Numbered from the stretch's first letter, positions 1 through 9,040 are shown. The stretch: 64,000 nucleotides of DNA from Sediminicola sp035798135 (GCA_035798135.1 JAPFBR010000001.1:62001-126000); one strand, 5' to 3'. Notes: generated by a model from the sequence alone, not told the origin. Numbers and translations are program-made.

Positions 1-19
1 TGGTTTGTTTCTCGGACAT
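1..19 (-). CDS. 5' end of a leftward gene (partial)
   Basis: Reading leftward, an ATG at 19-17 opens MSEKQT and runs off the window edge. A TAnnTTTG promoter core (42-49, minus) lies 22 bases upstream of the ATG, which is the spacing seen for several other genes here. Only six codons are visible, so the product cannot be named. This is a start-site prediction only. Confidence 0.35.
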
Positions 20-41
20 GGATTAGTTGATTTAAGATTGG

Positions 42-49
42 CAAAATTA
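42..49 (-). promoter_or_regulatory. Bacteroidota -7 promoter element for the leftward edge gene
   Basis: On the minus strand this reads TAATTTTG, an exact match to the Bacteroidota -7 consensus TAnnTTTG. It sits just upstream of the ATG at 19. No clear -33 TTTG is seen at the right distance. Confidence 0.35.
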
Positions 50-354
50 TAATGTGAATTGCTGTTCTGTTCTGATTTTAACACCCGTGCTGAACAATCC
101 ACAAATTTGATGTTTTAAAAATAGAAATTTAACCACTAGCAATCAACATTTTTATAGAATCGTTTTTATCAAAAAATACCGTGTCCCGATTTGCCATTGG
201 GTTAAGTTGAAACATCATATATTTCAAATTTGAAGACATTCATTTTAATGGCAATTGAGTACAATTATTTCCTTCTATATTAAGAACTTTATGAAAAGCC
301 CAAGAGCCTCTTATAAACGTATATATTACAAGTTAATCCTTAAAATATTAATCA
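50..354. other. gene-free intergenic stretch
   Basis: About 300 bases of A+T-rich sequence separate the leftward edge gene from the rightward head-GIN gene. I see no open frame with family resemblance, no strong hairpin and no exact TAnnTTTG core for the rightward gene. It presumably holds that gene's promoter in a form I cannot recognise. Confidence 0.4.
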
Positions 355-1035
355 ATGAGAACAACAATTGCACTTATTGCCATTACATTACTATCATGGA
401 CTGCTTCTGCACAAAAAGAAGTTACCCATGAACTATATAAATTTTCAGAAGTAAAGGCCTATGATGGGATTACTGTAAAGTTGGTCCGCGGTGATGTTAA
501 CAAAGCTGTTATTACTGGAGATAATAAAAACGAGGTAGCGTTTGTCAATAAATCCGGTCGTTTAAAAATACGTATGGAATTGGGCAACTTTTTAGATGGC
601 CATAATACCACAGTTATGCTGTACCATACAGAAACGTTGGTTCTTTTGGATGTGAACGAAAAGGCTAAGATAGTTTCCGATGATGTGCTAAGATCCGTCA
701 GTTTGGAAATGCGGGCACAAGAGGGTGGTGAATTGAAACTTGAGATAGAAGCCGAAAAGGTGGACGTAAAGGCCACTACCGGGGGCATTGTTTCCTTATC
801 GGGGACCTCGAAGGTTCAAGATATTTCCGTCAATACGGGAGGGGTGGTAAAAAACGAGAGCTTAAAAACGGAACAGACCGATGTCTCTGTCAACGCAGGA
901 GGAACGGCCAATGTTAATGCAACCGATATTGTGGACGCTACAGTAAGGGCCGGAGGCACCATTAATATATATGGCAACCCAAAAGAGGTTAAAGAAACTA
1001 AATTTGTAGGGGGAAATATTAATTCCAAGAACTAA
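355..1035 (+). CDS. secreted head-GIN domain protein (DUF2807 family)
   Basis: This 226-residue protein starts with a signal peptide (residues 1-19, ending in SASA). The rest is a short-period beta-rich repeat with recurring GG turns (TTGGIVSLSG, NTGGVVKNES, NAGGTANVNA, RAGGTINIYG), as expected of the right-handed beta-helix of the putative auto-transporter adhesin head-GIN family. These proteins are common in Bacteroidota and thought to be periplasmic or surface-exposed; no enzymatic role is known. Length is usual for the family. It stands alone and ends just before a bidirectional terminator shared with the convergent efflux operon. No lipobox or T9SS C-terminal domain is evident. Confidence 0.8.
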   Translation: MRTTIALIAITLLSWTASAQKEVTHELYKFSEVKAYDGITVKLVRGDVNKAVITGDNKNEVAFVNKSGRLKIRMELGNFLDGHNTTVMLYHTETLVLLDVNEKAKIVSDDVLRSVSLEMRAQEGGELKLEIEAEKVDVKATTGGIVSLSGTSKVQDISVNTGGVVKNESLKTEQTDVSVNAGGTANVNATDIVDATVRAGGTINIYGNPKEVKETKFVGGNINSKN

Positions 1036-1049
1036 ACTGAACAACGGGC

Positions 1050-1087
1050 AATAAAAAGCGCCATGGATATCCATGGCGCTTTTTATT
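1050..1087. terminator. perfectly palindromic bidirectional terminator
   Basis: A 38-base perfect inverted repeat with no unpaired centre: the GCGCCATGGAT half is mirrored and flanked by A5 and T5 tracts. It lies between two convergent genes, so it can terminate both the head-GIN gene and the efflux operon. Confidence 0.9.
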
Positions 1088-1097
1088 TATGATGTTG

Positions 1098-1280
1098 CTA
1101 TTGTTCCAAACTCTCAGCTTCAAAGCCAATGAGCTCTTGCGCTTGAAATATGGGGGTGACTTCTATTGGGTTGCAACAGACCTCACAATCCTCTACATAG
1201 GTCTGTTTGGAAATGGACGTGTCCAACAACATACTGATTTCTTCCCAACAATAAGGACATTGAAAAAAGTGTTCAAACAT
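1098..1280 (-). CDS. CPXCG-motif cysteine-rich small protein
   Basis: A 60-residue protein with two metal-ligand-like clusters, CPYC near residue 8 and CEVCC near residue 32. It matches the Cys-rich CPXCG family (zinc-ribbon-like, function unknown), and its length is normal for that family. It starts 15 bases after the TolC-family gene stops and shares its strand, so it is the last gene of the efflux operon and is followed by the palindromic terminator. There is no signal peptide, so it is probably cytoplasmic. A metal-binding role is inferred from the cysteines only. Confidence 0.75.
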   Translation of the reverse strand: MFEHFFQCPYCWEEISMLLDTSISKQTYVEDCEVCCNPIEVTPIFQAQELIGFEAESLEQ

Positions 1281-1295
1281 TTTTGTGGTCTCTTG

Positions 1296-2660
1296 CTATA
1301 ATTCTACGTTCAATAATTGACCCGTCAATTGCAATAATTGTAATTCGGCCAGTTTCGCGTCGTATTTGGCCAAATTTTTATTGGTCTGGGCATTTAATAG
1401 ATTGATCTGTGCCTGCCGGAACTCAATGGACGTAATCCTCCCCAATTTAAATTGCTCCTCGGAACGTTCAAAATTATTTTGGTTTGTCTCTACGTTTTGT
1501 TCCTGTATCTGATAAATGCTCAGCCTGTTCTCATATATGGCCAGGGCATTTAAAATATCCCTATCGACTTCCAACTCAATTTGCTTCTTTATCAATTCCT
1601 GATTGGCATAGGCTATTTTAGCATTTTTGACCCGTACGGTAGTTCCTCCACCATCAAAAAGGTTCCAAGTAAGGTTTGCTCCCAATGCTATATTATCTGT
1701 AGTTGAATTGATCCCTGGAAATATGGCGCCTGATAAAAATGCCGATGGGGCACTTTGGTTGCGGTTCCATCCGTAGGAGCCTGTCAGACCAATGGTCGGC
1801 AGATACCCTGATCTGTTCACCTTGATATCGTAATCGTTAATGGCCAGACTTCGCTCGGATTGCAATACAGCCACATTATTATTTTTGGCCAGATCTATAA
1901 ATTCATCCAATTGTAACCTTGGAATAAAACGGATTATAGTATCCACTTGGAATCTATTGTTCAAATCTTGATTTAGAATCACATTTAAGTCCCTTTTAGC
2001 ATTGACCAAATTTTGATTTATGTTCAATATATTAATACTGTCATTGGTGACATCTACCTGGGCATTTAAAATATCCAACTGGGTATTCTGTCCATATTCA
2101 AAGGAATATCCGGCCCTTTTCATCCTATCCTGAGAAATTTCCAAGGCTTGTTGCAATACCTTTTGGTTCTCTGTTAACCGGGCAATTTCAAAATAGACGC
2201 TGAACAATTGCAGAATTGTATTTTCTATGGTCTCCCGTGCCTGCAATTCGCTCAACTGATACTGCTCTTTTAACCGTTTGTAATTGTATAACCTACCCAA
2301 ACCATCGAACAAGGTGTAATTAATATTGATGGCCGAATTGTAACGTTGGCTTTCTGCATCATCCACAGCTATGTCTTGTCTTGGACTTCCGTCCTCCGTA
2401 AATTGCCCAGGAAATTCAGTATTGGTATTGTTCCTATTATAGGTGGCTCCAGCTGTTCCCGTAACCATAGGCAGATAGCCTGAGTTGAGAATTCCTGTAT
2501 TGTTTTCCGCAATCTCCACAATATTCTTGGCCACAACAATATTGAAATTATTTTCCAGAGCGGTGACCACAGCCTCCTCCTTGGATAATAAATTCTCCTG
2601 CGCCACAATGTTTTGCCCGTAAAAAATCGATAAAATAAACAGTAGATAAAATTTCTTCAT
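1296..2660 (-). CDS. TolC-family outer-membrane efflux channel
   Basis: The outer-membrane factor of the tripartite efflux pump. The start is set at 2660, where MKKFYLLFILSIFYGQNIVAQ gives a clean signal peptide; an in-frame ATG at 2693 would overlap the pump gene and precede the signal peptide with eleven charged residues. The mature part has the two-fold repeated pattern of long helices and short strands typical of TolC (for example YNSAININYTLFDG near residue 115 and LGANLTWNLFDGG near residue 325). The length (about 454 residues) is normal. It starts 4 bases after the pump stop, so translation is probably coupled. Confidence 0.88.
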   Translation of the reverse strand: MKKFYLLFILSIFYGQNIVAQENLLSKEEAVVTALENNFNIVVAKNIVEIAENNTGILNSGYLPMVTGTAGATYNRNNTNTEFPGQFTEDGSPRQDIAVDDAESQRYNSAININYTLFDGLGRLYNYKRLKEQYQLSELQARETIENTILQLFSVYFEIARLTENQKVLQQALEISQDRMKRAGYSFEYGQNTQLDILNAQVDVTNDSINILNINQNLVNAKRDLNVILNQDLNNRFQVDTIIRFIPRLQLDEFIDLAKNNNVAVLQSERSLAINDYDIKVNRSGYLPTIGLTGSYGWNRNQSAPSAFLSGAIFPGINSTTDNIALGANLTWNLFDGGGTTVRVKNAKIAYANQELIKKQIELEVDRDILNALAIYENRLSIYQIQEQNVETNQNNFERSEEQFKLGRITSIEFRQAQINLLNAQTNKNLAKYDAKLAELQLLQLTGQLLNVEL

Positions 2661-2664
2661 GGAC

Positions 2665-5600
2665 CTATTTGCTCTTTTCGGTATTTTCTTCAATACTACC
2701 GTTGGAATGAATTTCGTTTTCTATTTGGTGATGATTTTCTAGCATGTGTCTCTCCTGATCTTGTTCCTTAATCGCTCTTTCCACTTCCTCCTTGGTCACC
2801 TGTCCCCCAGTGGCCAGCCACTTGGAGCCTACCTTGAACCTATTACTAAAAGCCAAGAAAAGTGGCAGCATCAATAAGGTGAGTATCGTGGCAAAACCAA
2901 TTCCGTATGCAATGGAAATAGCCATAGGCTTTAAAAACTGTGCCTGCCTGCTCTTTTCCAAAAGTAAAGGCGCCAAACCTGCTATAGTAGTAATGGATGT
3001 TAAGAATATGGCCCTAAACCTAGATTTACCTGCTTCAAAAATGGCATCATCGAACTTCATCCCCCCCCTTAGATTAGAATTGAACTTGCCGATGAGTACC
3101 AACCCATCATTCACCATAATCCCGATCAAGGCAATTATACCCAACATGGATAGGATATTGATGGGAAAATCATGGATCCAGTGACCCCATGCCACTGCCG
3201 TTAAACTAAAAGGTACCAACAAAATGAGTAAAAGTGGTTGGCTAAAGCTCCTAAAAGTAAAGGCTATAACTAGGTAAATCAACAACAGCACGGTAAACCC
3301 TACGGATTTCAAGGAACCCAATAATTTACCGGCCTCCCTATTCTGACCTTCATATGAGGCGGATACGGTAGGATATTTTGATTGGATCTCTGGCATGATC
3401 TGCGTCTGGATCTCAGTCATAATATCGGTGGCACTGGTAGTCTTATCATCCTTTAAATCGGCGGATATTTGAATTTCCCTTCTTCCATCCAAATGGTTGA
3501 TGGCCACATCTCCCCGTTCTATGGTGTAGGTAGCTATTTCCTTCAAAGGCACTTTATTACCAGAAGGAGTAGTTATGCGCATTTCATCAAGGTCCGTAAT
3601 GGACGATCTATTTCGACGGTCATAACGCACCCATACCCGGATCTCGTCCTGACCTCTTTGGAAACGTTGTGCCTGAACACCAAAAAATCCGGCCCTGACC
3701 TGATTCATAATGGTCCTTAGATCCAATCCCAACAAATAGGCATTTTCCTTAAGTTCCAACCGTATCTCCTTAATCCCAGCGGGATCATTGTCGGCTACGT
3801 CCTTTAAGAGTGCATTGTTTTCCAAAGCACTTTTCAATTCTTTCTTGGCGGCCTTTAATTCCTGTATATTATTACCCATTAGGGATACAGAAACGGGGTC
3901 TCCTCCAAAGTTTCCACCAGATCCATAGATCAAACTTTCAACACCCAATACTGGGCCTACCAGTTCCTGTAACCTACTGGTGACCATATTGGATGGTATT
4001 TCGTCTGGTCTTTCCTCTCCCGGCAATAAATTGATGACCAAGGAAGCTGAGGAAGAACCAGGACCCACGGTCCTGATCATATTTTCAAAAAGCACCTTAT
4101 CGGTCCCTTTTAAATAGGTTTCCGTAAGCTCTTTGTTTACTATTTCAGCCTTTTCTTCGATTAGGCTAATAATGGAATCCGTTATCTTTTCATTGGTACC
4201 GTTGGGCATCGACAAAGAAACCTGCACCCTGTCACTGGCAATTGAAGGGAAAAATGCAGTCCTTATAATCCCTCCACCTACAGATCCTAGGGTAAGCACC
4301 AATGCCATTATAAAAAATGAGAACGTTAGAATTTTGTGCTTCAAAGTAAATCGAAGTGCAGGTCCATATACAACGTCCCGCATCCAAACCATCATTTTAT
4401 CTCCATAATCATTGATCACCCGTAACTTTGAGAATACTTTGGCAAGGCCCTTTTTGGGTTTCTTATCCAAGGGTTGTAATGCTTTTGAATGAGCTAAATG
4501 GGCAGGTAAAATAATCAAGGCCTCCACCAAAGATACCACTAGGGTAAGAATTACGATTACGGATACCTCGCTAAAAAACTCGCCAATACGACCTTCCAAA
4601 AACAAGAAGATGGAAAAAGCAAGGATGGTGGTGATAATGGCAGAAACTATGGGCGGTATTACCTCCATCGTTCCGTCTATGGCTGCCTGTATTGGAGTTT
4701 TACCCCTCTCGTAATGCTGGTAAATGTTTTCGGCGATCACAATACCATCATCCACCAAAATACCAATTACGATAATCATTCCGAATAAGGAAAGTACATT
4801 TATAGTCACATCAAAAAATCCCGCAAAGATGAACATTCCTAAAAAGGAAATAGGAAGGCCAAAAGCCACCCAAAAAGCGAGTCTTGTATTCAAGAACAAG
4901 GAAAGGAAAATGAGGACCAAGATCATCCCCATAATGGCATTCTCTGTCAGTAATTCTGTCCTTTGAGTCAAAGTAACGGACTGGTCACTCACCACATTGG
5001 CCTGTACGTTATTGTATTTGTGGTTGAATTCTTCAACATATTCCTTCACCAATTCAGCCGCAGAGATTAAATCCTCGGTATTGGTGCTGGTAATACCCAC
5101 ATTTACCGCCAAATTTCCATTGTAAAATGACGTATTTGGTGTTTCAGAGAAACGGTCCCTTATGACGGCAACATCCTTCAACCTAACGGTCTGTCCAGAT
5201 GCATCGGCCCTAACGATGAGGTTAGAGATTTCATCTCCATAATAAGATCTATTATTGGCCCTAATGAGATATTCTTCGGTATCTGTTTTTATATTTCCCC
5301 CTGTCACCAAAATATTGGCATTGGCTACCGCTTGGGAAACATCGTCGAATGATAAGTTGTAGGCAAGAAGATTATTCTCATTAACTGCAATTTCAATCTC
5401 TTCCTGCGGATATCCAGAAATGTTGATCTGGGATATGCCCTCCATAGTACGGATATCGTTCTCTATCTGCCTACCTATTTGTTTCAATGTGGCCAAAGGC
5501 ACATTATCTCCACTGACGGAAAAACTGATGGTCTGCCGTACGGCTTCCAATTTGGAAACAATCAAAGGTTCCATCCCCGTAGGGAATGAAGGCACCCTAT

Positions 5601-5940
5601 CCACTGCATTTTTAACTTCGAGCAGCATAAAATCAATATCCCTGCCCTTCTCTATCTCTACATTGATGGTTCCGCTATTTTCCCTAGAGGTGGAGGTTAC
5701 CCTGTCCACGCCTTCCAGACCTTTAAGATTATCCTCAACTTTAAGAACGATACCTTCCTCCACTTCCTGTGGAGAGGCTCCGGGATAGGTAATATTGATG
5801 GCTATGTTCTTTGAATCCGTTAACGGAAAGAAGGACGACTTTAAAGAAAGAGCCCCTGCGATACCAAAAACAACAAACGCAAGTATAAACACGCTAACGG
5901 CTACATGGTACTTTATGAAATATGCTATTATACCCCTCAT
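2665..5940 (-). CDS. RND-family efflux pump inner-membrane permease (AcrB-like)
   Basis: A 1091-residue proton-driven exporter with the classical RND duplication: TM1 near residue 15, a large periplasmic loop, then TM clusters near residues 330-540 and 870-1035. The proton-relay aspartates are visible in VDDGIVIAEN (TM4), and the related TM10 segment reads MVNDGLVLIG. The C-terminal cytoplasmic tail is charged and somewhat longer than in AcrB. Its ATG overlaps the adaptor stop by one base (TAATG), and the channel gene follows 4 bases on. The substrate cannot be deduced; the absence of the heavy-metal-efflux lysine/aspartate signature was not checked in detail. Confidence 0.92.
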   Translation of the reverse strand: MRGIIAYFIKYHVAVSVFILAFVVFGIAGALSLKSSFFPLTDSKNIAINITYPGASPQEVEEGIVLKVEDNLKGLEGVDRVTSTSRENSGTINVEIEKGRDIDFMLLEVKNAVDRVPSFPTGMEPLIVSKLEAVRQTISFSVSGDNVPLATLKQIGRQIENDIRTMEGISQINISGYPQEEIEIAVNENNLLAYNLSFDDVSQAVANANILVTGGNIKTDTEEYLIRANNRSYYGDEISNLIVRADASGQTVRLKDVAVIRDRFSETPNTSFYNGNLAVNVGITSTNTEDLISAAELVKEYVEEFNHKYNNVQANVVSDQSVTLTQRTELLTENAIMGMILVLIFLSLFLNTRLAFWVAFGLPISFLGMFIFAGFFDVTINVLSLFGMIIVIGILVDDGIVIAENIYQHYERGKTPIQAAIDGTMEVIPPIVSAIITTILAFSIFLFLEGRIGEFFSEVSVIVILTLVVSLVEALIILPAHLAHSKALQPLDKKPKKGLAKVFSKLRVINDYGDKMMVWMRDVVYGPALRFTLKHKILTFSFFIMALVLTLGSVGGGIIRTAFFPSIASDRVQVSLSMPNGTNEKITDSIISLIEEKAEIVNKELTETYLKGTDKVLFENMIRTVGPGSSSASLVINLLPGEERPDEIPSNMVTSRLQELVGPVLGVESLIYGSGGNFGGDPVSVSLMGNNIQELKAAKKELKSALENNALLKDVADNDPAGIKEIRLELKENAYLLGLDLRTIMNQVRAGFFGVQAQRFQRGQDEIRVWVRYDRRNRSSITDLDEMRITTPSGNKVPLKEIATYTIERGDVAINHLDGRREIQISADLKDDKTTSATDIMTEIQTQIMPEIQSKYPTVSASYEGQNREAGKLLGSLKSVGFTVLLLIYLVIAFTFRSFSQPLLLILLVPFSLTAVAWGHWIHDFPINILSMLGIIALIGIMVNDGLVLIGKFNSNLRGGMKFDDAIFEAGKSRFRAIFLTSITTIAGLAPLLLEKSRQAQFLKPMAISIAYGIGFATILTLLMLPLFLAFSNRFKVGSKWLATGGQVTKEEVERAIKEQDQERHMLENHHQIENEIHSNGSIEENTEKSK

Positions 5941-7073
5941 TATTCTTCTGAATTTGCCATGTCCTTTAATACTTTTACCAACATTCCGGCATACGCTCCA
6001 ATAACTGGCTTGGACAATATGATTGTGCCATCGGGTACTTCTTTGAGAACTACTTTTTTATCACTGAAAAATATCGGTTTTACAGCGATCATATCCAATA
6101 TGGTGTCACGTACCACAAAAATTTTATCCCCTTCCAATAACAGGCCTCTGTCTATTTCAATGGCCTCGGTCTCTTCCTTGGTATTCAGATTGGCCTGTAA
6201 ATACAATCCTTCCCTTAAATCGGCATTTCTAACTTCAATGAATGCCCTTATGGTTTGGGATAGCTGATCTATATTACCATTGATCCTAGCTACTTTTCCT
6301 ATATACTTTTTACTATTATCCAGGTTCACTAATTCTACCTGTTCGCCCAGTTTTAAAAGATCACTATAGCTTTTACTTACGGCTACCTCCAATTCGTAGA
6401 CACTGGTATCTATAAACTCACCTAATTTTTGACCGGAACGCACCAAGGTGCCCTCAGTGACGAGCGCTTCGGTAACCACCCCATTAAAGGGAGCGGTAAT
6501 CCTATATTTGGAAAGGCGTTGTTCCTGATTTTTTACGTTGTAATAATTGGTCAATATCCCCCTGCCCGAGATAAAATAGCGTTCCTTTTCAGAAACCATT
6601 TGTGGTAATGGGGGGGTTGTTTTTTGTATATCAAAATTCCTAAGATAGGCTTCCCATTTTGGAAATACTTCTGGATAATCCAATCGTAGATCGGGCATGA
6701 TGGAAGTAATCAAATTATACAGGTTACTTTTGGACGATTGCACACTGGCAAAATACTCTTGGGCGTCAATGCTGATTATGGTCTGGCCCGCACTGTATTT
6801 TTGTCCAGGTTTAAACAAAACACTTCCAGACTTAAAGACACCTTGCACCTCTGAATATAATTCCACCCTCCGTTTTGCCATCAAGTTTCCATTGGCAGAA
6901 ATAACGATGGGAACAATCCCATTTTCTACGGTTTGCACAAAAACCGTTTTTACTACTTTTTGGGGTATGGGTTTTTGTGTATTCTTACTTGCGATGATGA
7001 CAGAGGCAGCATAAAATGACCCTGCAATTAGAAATAATCCAAGGACGGAAAGCACTATTTTTCTTGTATCCAT
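5940..7073 (-). CDS. RND efflux periplasmic adaptor (membrane-fusion protein, HlyD/AcrA family)
   Basis: A 377-residue adaptor. Residues 1-27 form an N-terminal membrane anchor or signal. Then come a beta-barrel/lipoyl half (FVQTVENGIVPIVISANGNL), a helical hairpin region (roughly residues 95-185) and the second lipoyl half (YRITAPFNGVVTEALVTEG). The barrel domain follows (ELVNLDNSKKYIGKVARING). This order is diagnostic of RND membrane-fusion proteins. It is the first gene of the operon adaptor-pump-channel-CPXCG and is preceded by a promoter core embedded in a palindrome. No TetR-type regulator gene is adjacent, so any repressor must be encoded elsewhere. Confidence 0.9.
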   Translation of the reverse strand: MDTRKIVLSVLGLFLIAGSFYAASVIIASKNTQKPIPQKVVKTVFVQTVENGIVPIVISANGNLMAKRRVELYSEVQGVFKSGSVLFKPGQKYSAGQTIISIDAQEYFASVQSSKSNLYNLITSIMPDLRLDYPEVFPKWEAYLRNFDIQKTTPPLPQMVSEKERYFISGRGILTNYYNVKNQEQRLSKYRITAPFNGVVTEALVTEGTLVRSGQKLGEFIDTSVYELEVAVSKSYSDLLKLGEQVELVNLDNSKKYIGKVARINGNIDQLSQTIRAFIEVRNADLREGLYLQANLNTKEETEAIEIDRGLLLEGDKIFVVRDTILDMIAVKPIFFSDKKVVLKEVPDGTIILSKPVIGAYAGMLVKVLKDMANSEE

Positions 7074-7092
7074 TAAGTTTAGGCTAGGTATA

Positions 7093-7112
7093 TTTGTTGT
7101 ATAGACAACAAA
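7093..7112. promoter_or_regulatory. operator-like inverted repeat at the efflux promoter
   Basis: TTTGTTGT-ATAG-ACAACAAA is a perfect 8-base inverted repeat with a 4-base spacer, 19-38 bases upstream of the adaptor start. It overlaps the -7 element, so a bound dimer would block RNA polymerase. Size and symmetry suit a TetR- or MarR-type regulator. The regulator is inferred, not seen. Confidence 0.55.
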
Positions 7113-7116
7113 AGTA
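7109..7116 (-). promoter_or_regulatory. -7 promoter element of the efflux operon
   Basis: On the minus strand this reads TACTTTTG, an exact TAnnTTTG match 35-43 bases upstream of the adaptor ATG at 7073. No good -33 TTTG is visible, which would suit a promoter needing help or tight control. Confidence 0.5.
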
Positions 7117-7173
7117 CCCTTTAGTTTAAACGCATTAAGTTAAAAATATCCTAAAAGCCACATTTCAGGGCAT

Positions 7174-7204
7174 AAAAAAAAGGATGCTTGACGCATCCTT
7201 TTTT
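7174..7204 (-). terminator. terminator after the LRR gene pair
   Basis: An 8-base stem (AAGGATGC with GCATCCTT) around a 5-base loop, flanked by A and T runs on both sides. It follows the stop of the LRR gene at 7232 and separates it from the efflux promoter. Confidence 0.8.
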
Positions 7205-7231
7205 AACCAAACTAACTAAAATTATAATCTA

Positions 7232-8137
7232 CTATTCATTCTCGTTATCCTCAAATTTTGTATCGGCCATTCTTGTATTATCAAAATCGACCGTTTTAAA
7301 ATTGGGTTTAATTTTATTTTTATCCGTGTCAAAAACCAAGAATTGTTTGGAATCCATCATCTCCAAGTTCTTGAAAGAATTAAATCTATTGTTCTGTATT
7401 TGAAAAACCTCCAGACTTGCCAATTGGCCAAATTCGATTGGAATTGCCCCGCCTAGTTCATTGTTGGCCAAGACCAACTCTTTTAACTTTACCAAGTTCC
7501 CTAATTCTGAGGGTATGGAACCATCCAACGTATTTTCAAAAAGGCCCAATACTTCCAATTTGGACAAATTGCCCAAGGAAATTGGAATGGAACCCTTTAG
7601 GTTATTACTGGATATGTTTAAGATTTTAAGGTTGCTGATGTCACCAATGCTGGCCGGGATACTCCCAGACAAGAAATTATTGAACATGGTAATTTCTTCC
7701 AAGTTCTTCATCTTACCCATATCCAAAGGAAGTTCTCCTTTGATACGGTTCATTTCCAAACGCAACACTTTTAGTTCATTTAGCTGCACCATGGTTTTGG
7801 GTAATTCACCACTAATTCCATTAAAGGCTAAATTTAATTTCACCAAGTGACTTAGTTCACCAATACTTTCCGGAAGTACCCCTTGCAGGTTATTGCGGAA
7901 CAAATTAATCTCTACGACCTGATCATTGACCACCTTTACACCGTACCAATTGGATACAGGTTGGTTAAGGTCCCAAGTCTTGGTCCATTCATCGCCATTG
8001 GTGCTATTGTATAGTGCTACCAATGCTTCCCTATCATCTTGGGCAACTTCAGCAAGGACAACCGAATGGGTGGCCAAGGCAAAGATCCCCAATAGCAGGA
8101 TACTTTTTAAAGTACAGGATTCATTTTTTAACATCAT
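7232..8137 (-). CDS. secreted leucine-rich-repeat protein (plant-type LRR), copy 1
   Basis: A 301-residue protein with an N-terminal signal peptide (cleavage near ATHSVVLA). An LRR N-cap-like segment follows (DREALVALYNSTNGDEW ... NWYGVKV), then about seven 24-residue repeats of the form LxxLxxLxLxxNxLxGxIPxxLGNL, the plant-type LRR consensus. It ends in a short acidic tail, DTKFEDNENE. No lipobox, membrane anchor or T9SS C-terminal domain is visible, so export probably stops in the periplasm or the protein is released. The next gene upstream is a paralog with the same architecture, 12 bases away; the pair looks like a tandem duplication in one transcript. The ligand is unknown. Confidence 0.8.
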   Translation of the reverse strand: MMLKNESCTLKSILLLGIFALATHSVVLAEVAQDDREALVALYNSTNGDEWTKTWDLNQPVSNWYGVKVVNDQVVEINLFRNNLQGVLPESIGELSHLVKLNLAFNGISGELPKTMVQLNELKVLRLEMNRIKGELPLDMGKMKNLEEITMFNNFLSGSIPASIGDISNLKILNISSNNLKGSIPISLGNLSKLEVLGLFENTLDGSIPSELGNLVKLKELVLANNELGGAIPIEFGQLASLEVFQIQNNRFNSFKNLEMMDSKQFLVFDTDKNKIKPNFKTVDFDNTRMADTKFEDNENE

Positions 8138-8149
8138 AATCTAAATGTT

Positions 8150-9040
8150 TTAATTATCATCATCTTCGAACTTGGTAACCGCCGTACCGGTGGCACTGGG
8201 GATGAACAATTCCTTAAAATTATTCATTTCGTTTCTATCCGCCTTACCATCTATATCCAATAGAGCTAATTGAGAGTGCTCCTCACTTATACTGGTAAAA
8301 ATTACGTCTTCAAAATTATTGTTCTGCATCTGTAACAGCTGCAGCTTTGGCATTGAAAAAATACGTTCCGGAAAATTACCGGACAATTTATTCTCTGCTA
8401 AGGTCATTGCTTTCAAATTTAAAAGTCCGGCCATTCCATTGGGAACCTCCCCTTCTATTTCATTATCTGCCAATTCCAATCTTTCAAGAGATTCCAAATT
8501 TCCCAATTCCGTTGGTATTTTACCACTAAGGGAATTGAAAGAAAGATATAACATCTTTAACTTCTTCATCTTTCCAATACTGGCCGGTAATTTACCTGAC
8601 AGTCCATTATCGAACATATCCATTATGGACAACCTTTCCAAATTTCCAATATCCGCTGGGATTTCTCCTTTCAATTGGTTTTTTCCCAACCTGAGCACCT
8701 TTAATTTTATTAATTTGGTGATGGTTTGAGGTATATGACCATGTAGCGTATTGAAGGCTAAGTTCAATTCCTCTAGATAAGGTAGGTTCCCTAGAGAATT
8801 TGGCAAGACTCCTTGAAGGTTGTTGTTGAACAAATTCAAGGATACAATTTTACCATTCTCCACTCGAACCCCATACCATTCGGAAACAGGGGTATTCAAA
8901 TCCCATGTCACCTTCCATTGAGCTCCTTTGGTACTGGAATATAAATCTGTAAGAACTTTTTTTTCTTGGGAACTAACGTTGGCCATTGCCAAAGTACCTG
9001 TCAACACTATTACAACTAAAACAAAAAATGCCTGTTTCAT
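8150..9040 (-). CDS. secreted leucine-rich-repeat protein (plant-type LRR), copy 2
   Basis: A 296-residue paralog of the downstream LRR protein with a signal peptide (residues 1-20), the same LRR N-cap (LTDLYSSTKGAQW ... EWYGVRV) and about seven plant-type repeats. It also ends in an acidic tail, VTKFEDDDN, matching that of its neighbour. Identity is high in the N-cap and the first two repeats (NLQGVLP, LNLAFN) and drifts in the later repeats, as expected for diverging recognition surfaces. It is the first gene of the two-gene unit. Family members bind proteins or peptides; nothing here shows which. Confidence 0.8.
   Translation of the reverse strand: MKQAFFVLVVIVLTGTLAMANVSSQEKKVLTDLYSSTKGAQWKVTWDLNTPVSEWYGVRVENGKIVSLNLFNNNLQGVLPNSLGNLPYLEELNLAFNTLHGHIPQTITKLIKLKVLRLGKNQLKGEIPADIGNLERLSIMDMFDNGLSGKLPASIGKMKKLKMLYLSFNSLSGKIPTELGNLESLERLELADNEIEGEVPNGMAGLLNLKAMTLAENKLSGNFPERIFSMPKLQLLQMQNNNFEDVIFTSISEEHSQLALLDIDGKADRNEMNNFKELFIPSATGTAVTKFEDDDN

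Noticed and set aside
459..1074. Open frames of 70-109 codons opposite the head-GIN gene
   Set aside because: They are antisense to a gene with a signal peptide and family repeats, and their translations show no family features.
7232..9040. Type IX secretion sorting domain on the LRR proteins
   Set aside because: The C-termini lack the Gly/Lys-rich beta-sandwich domain; only short acidic tails are present.
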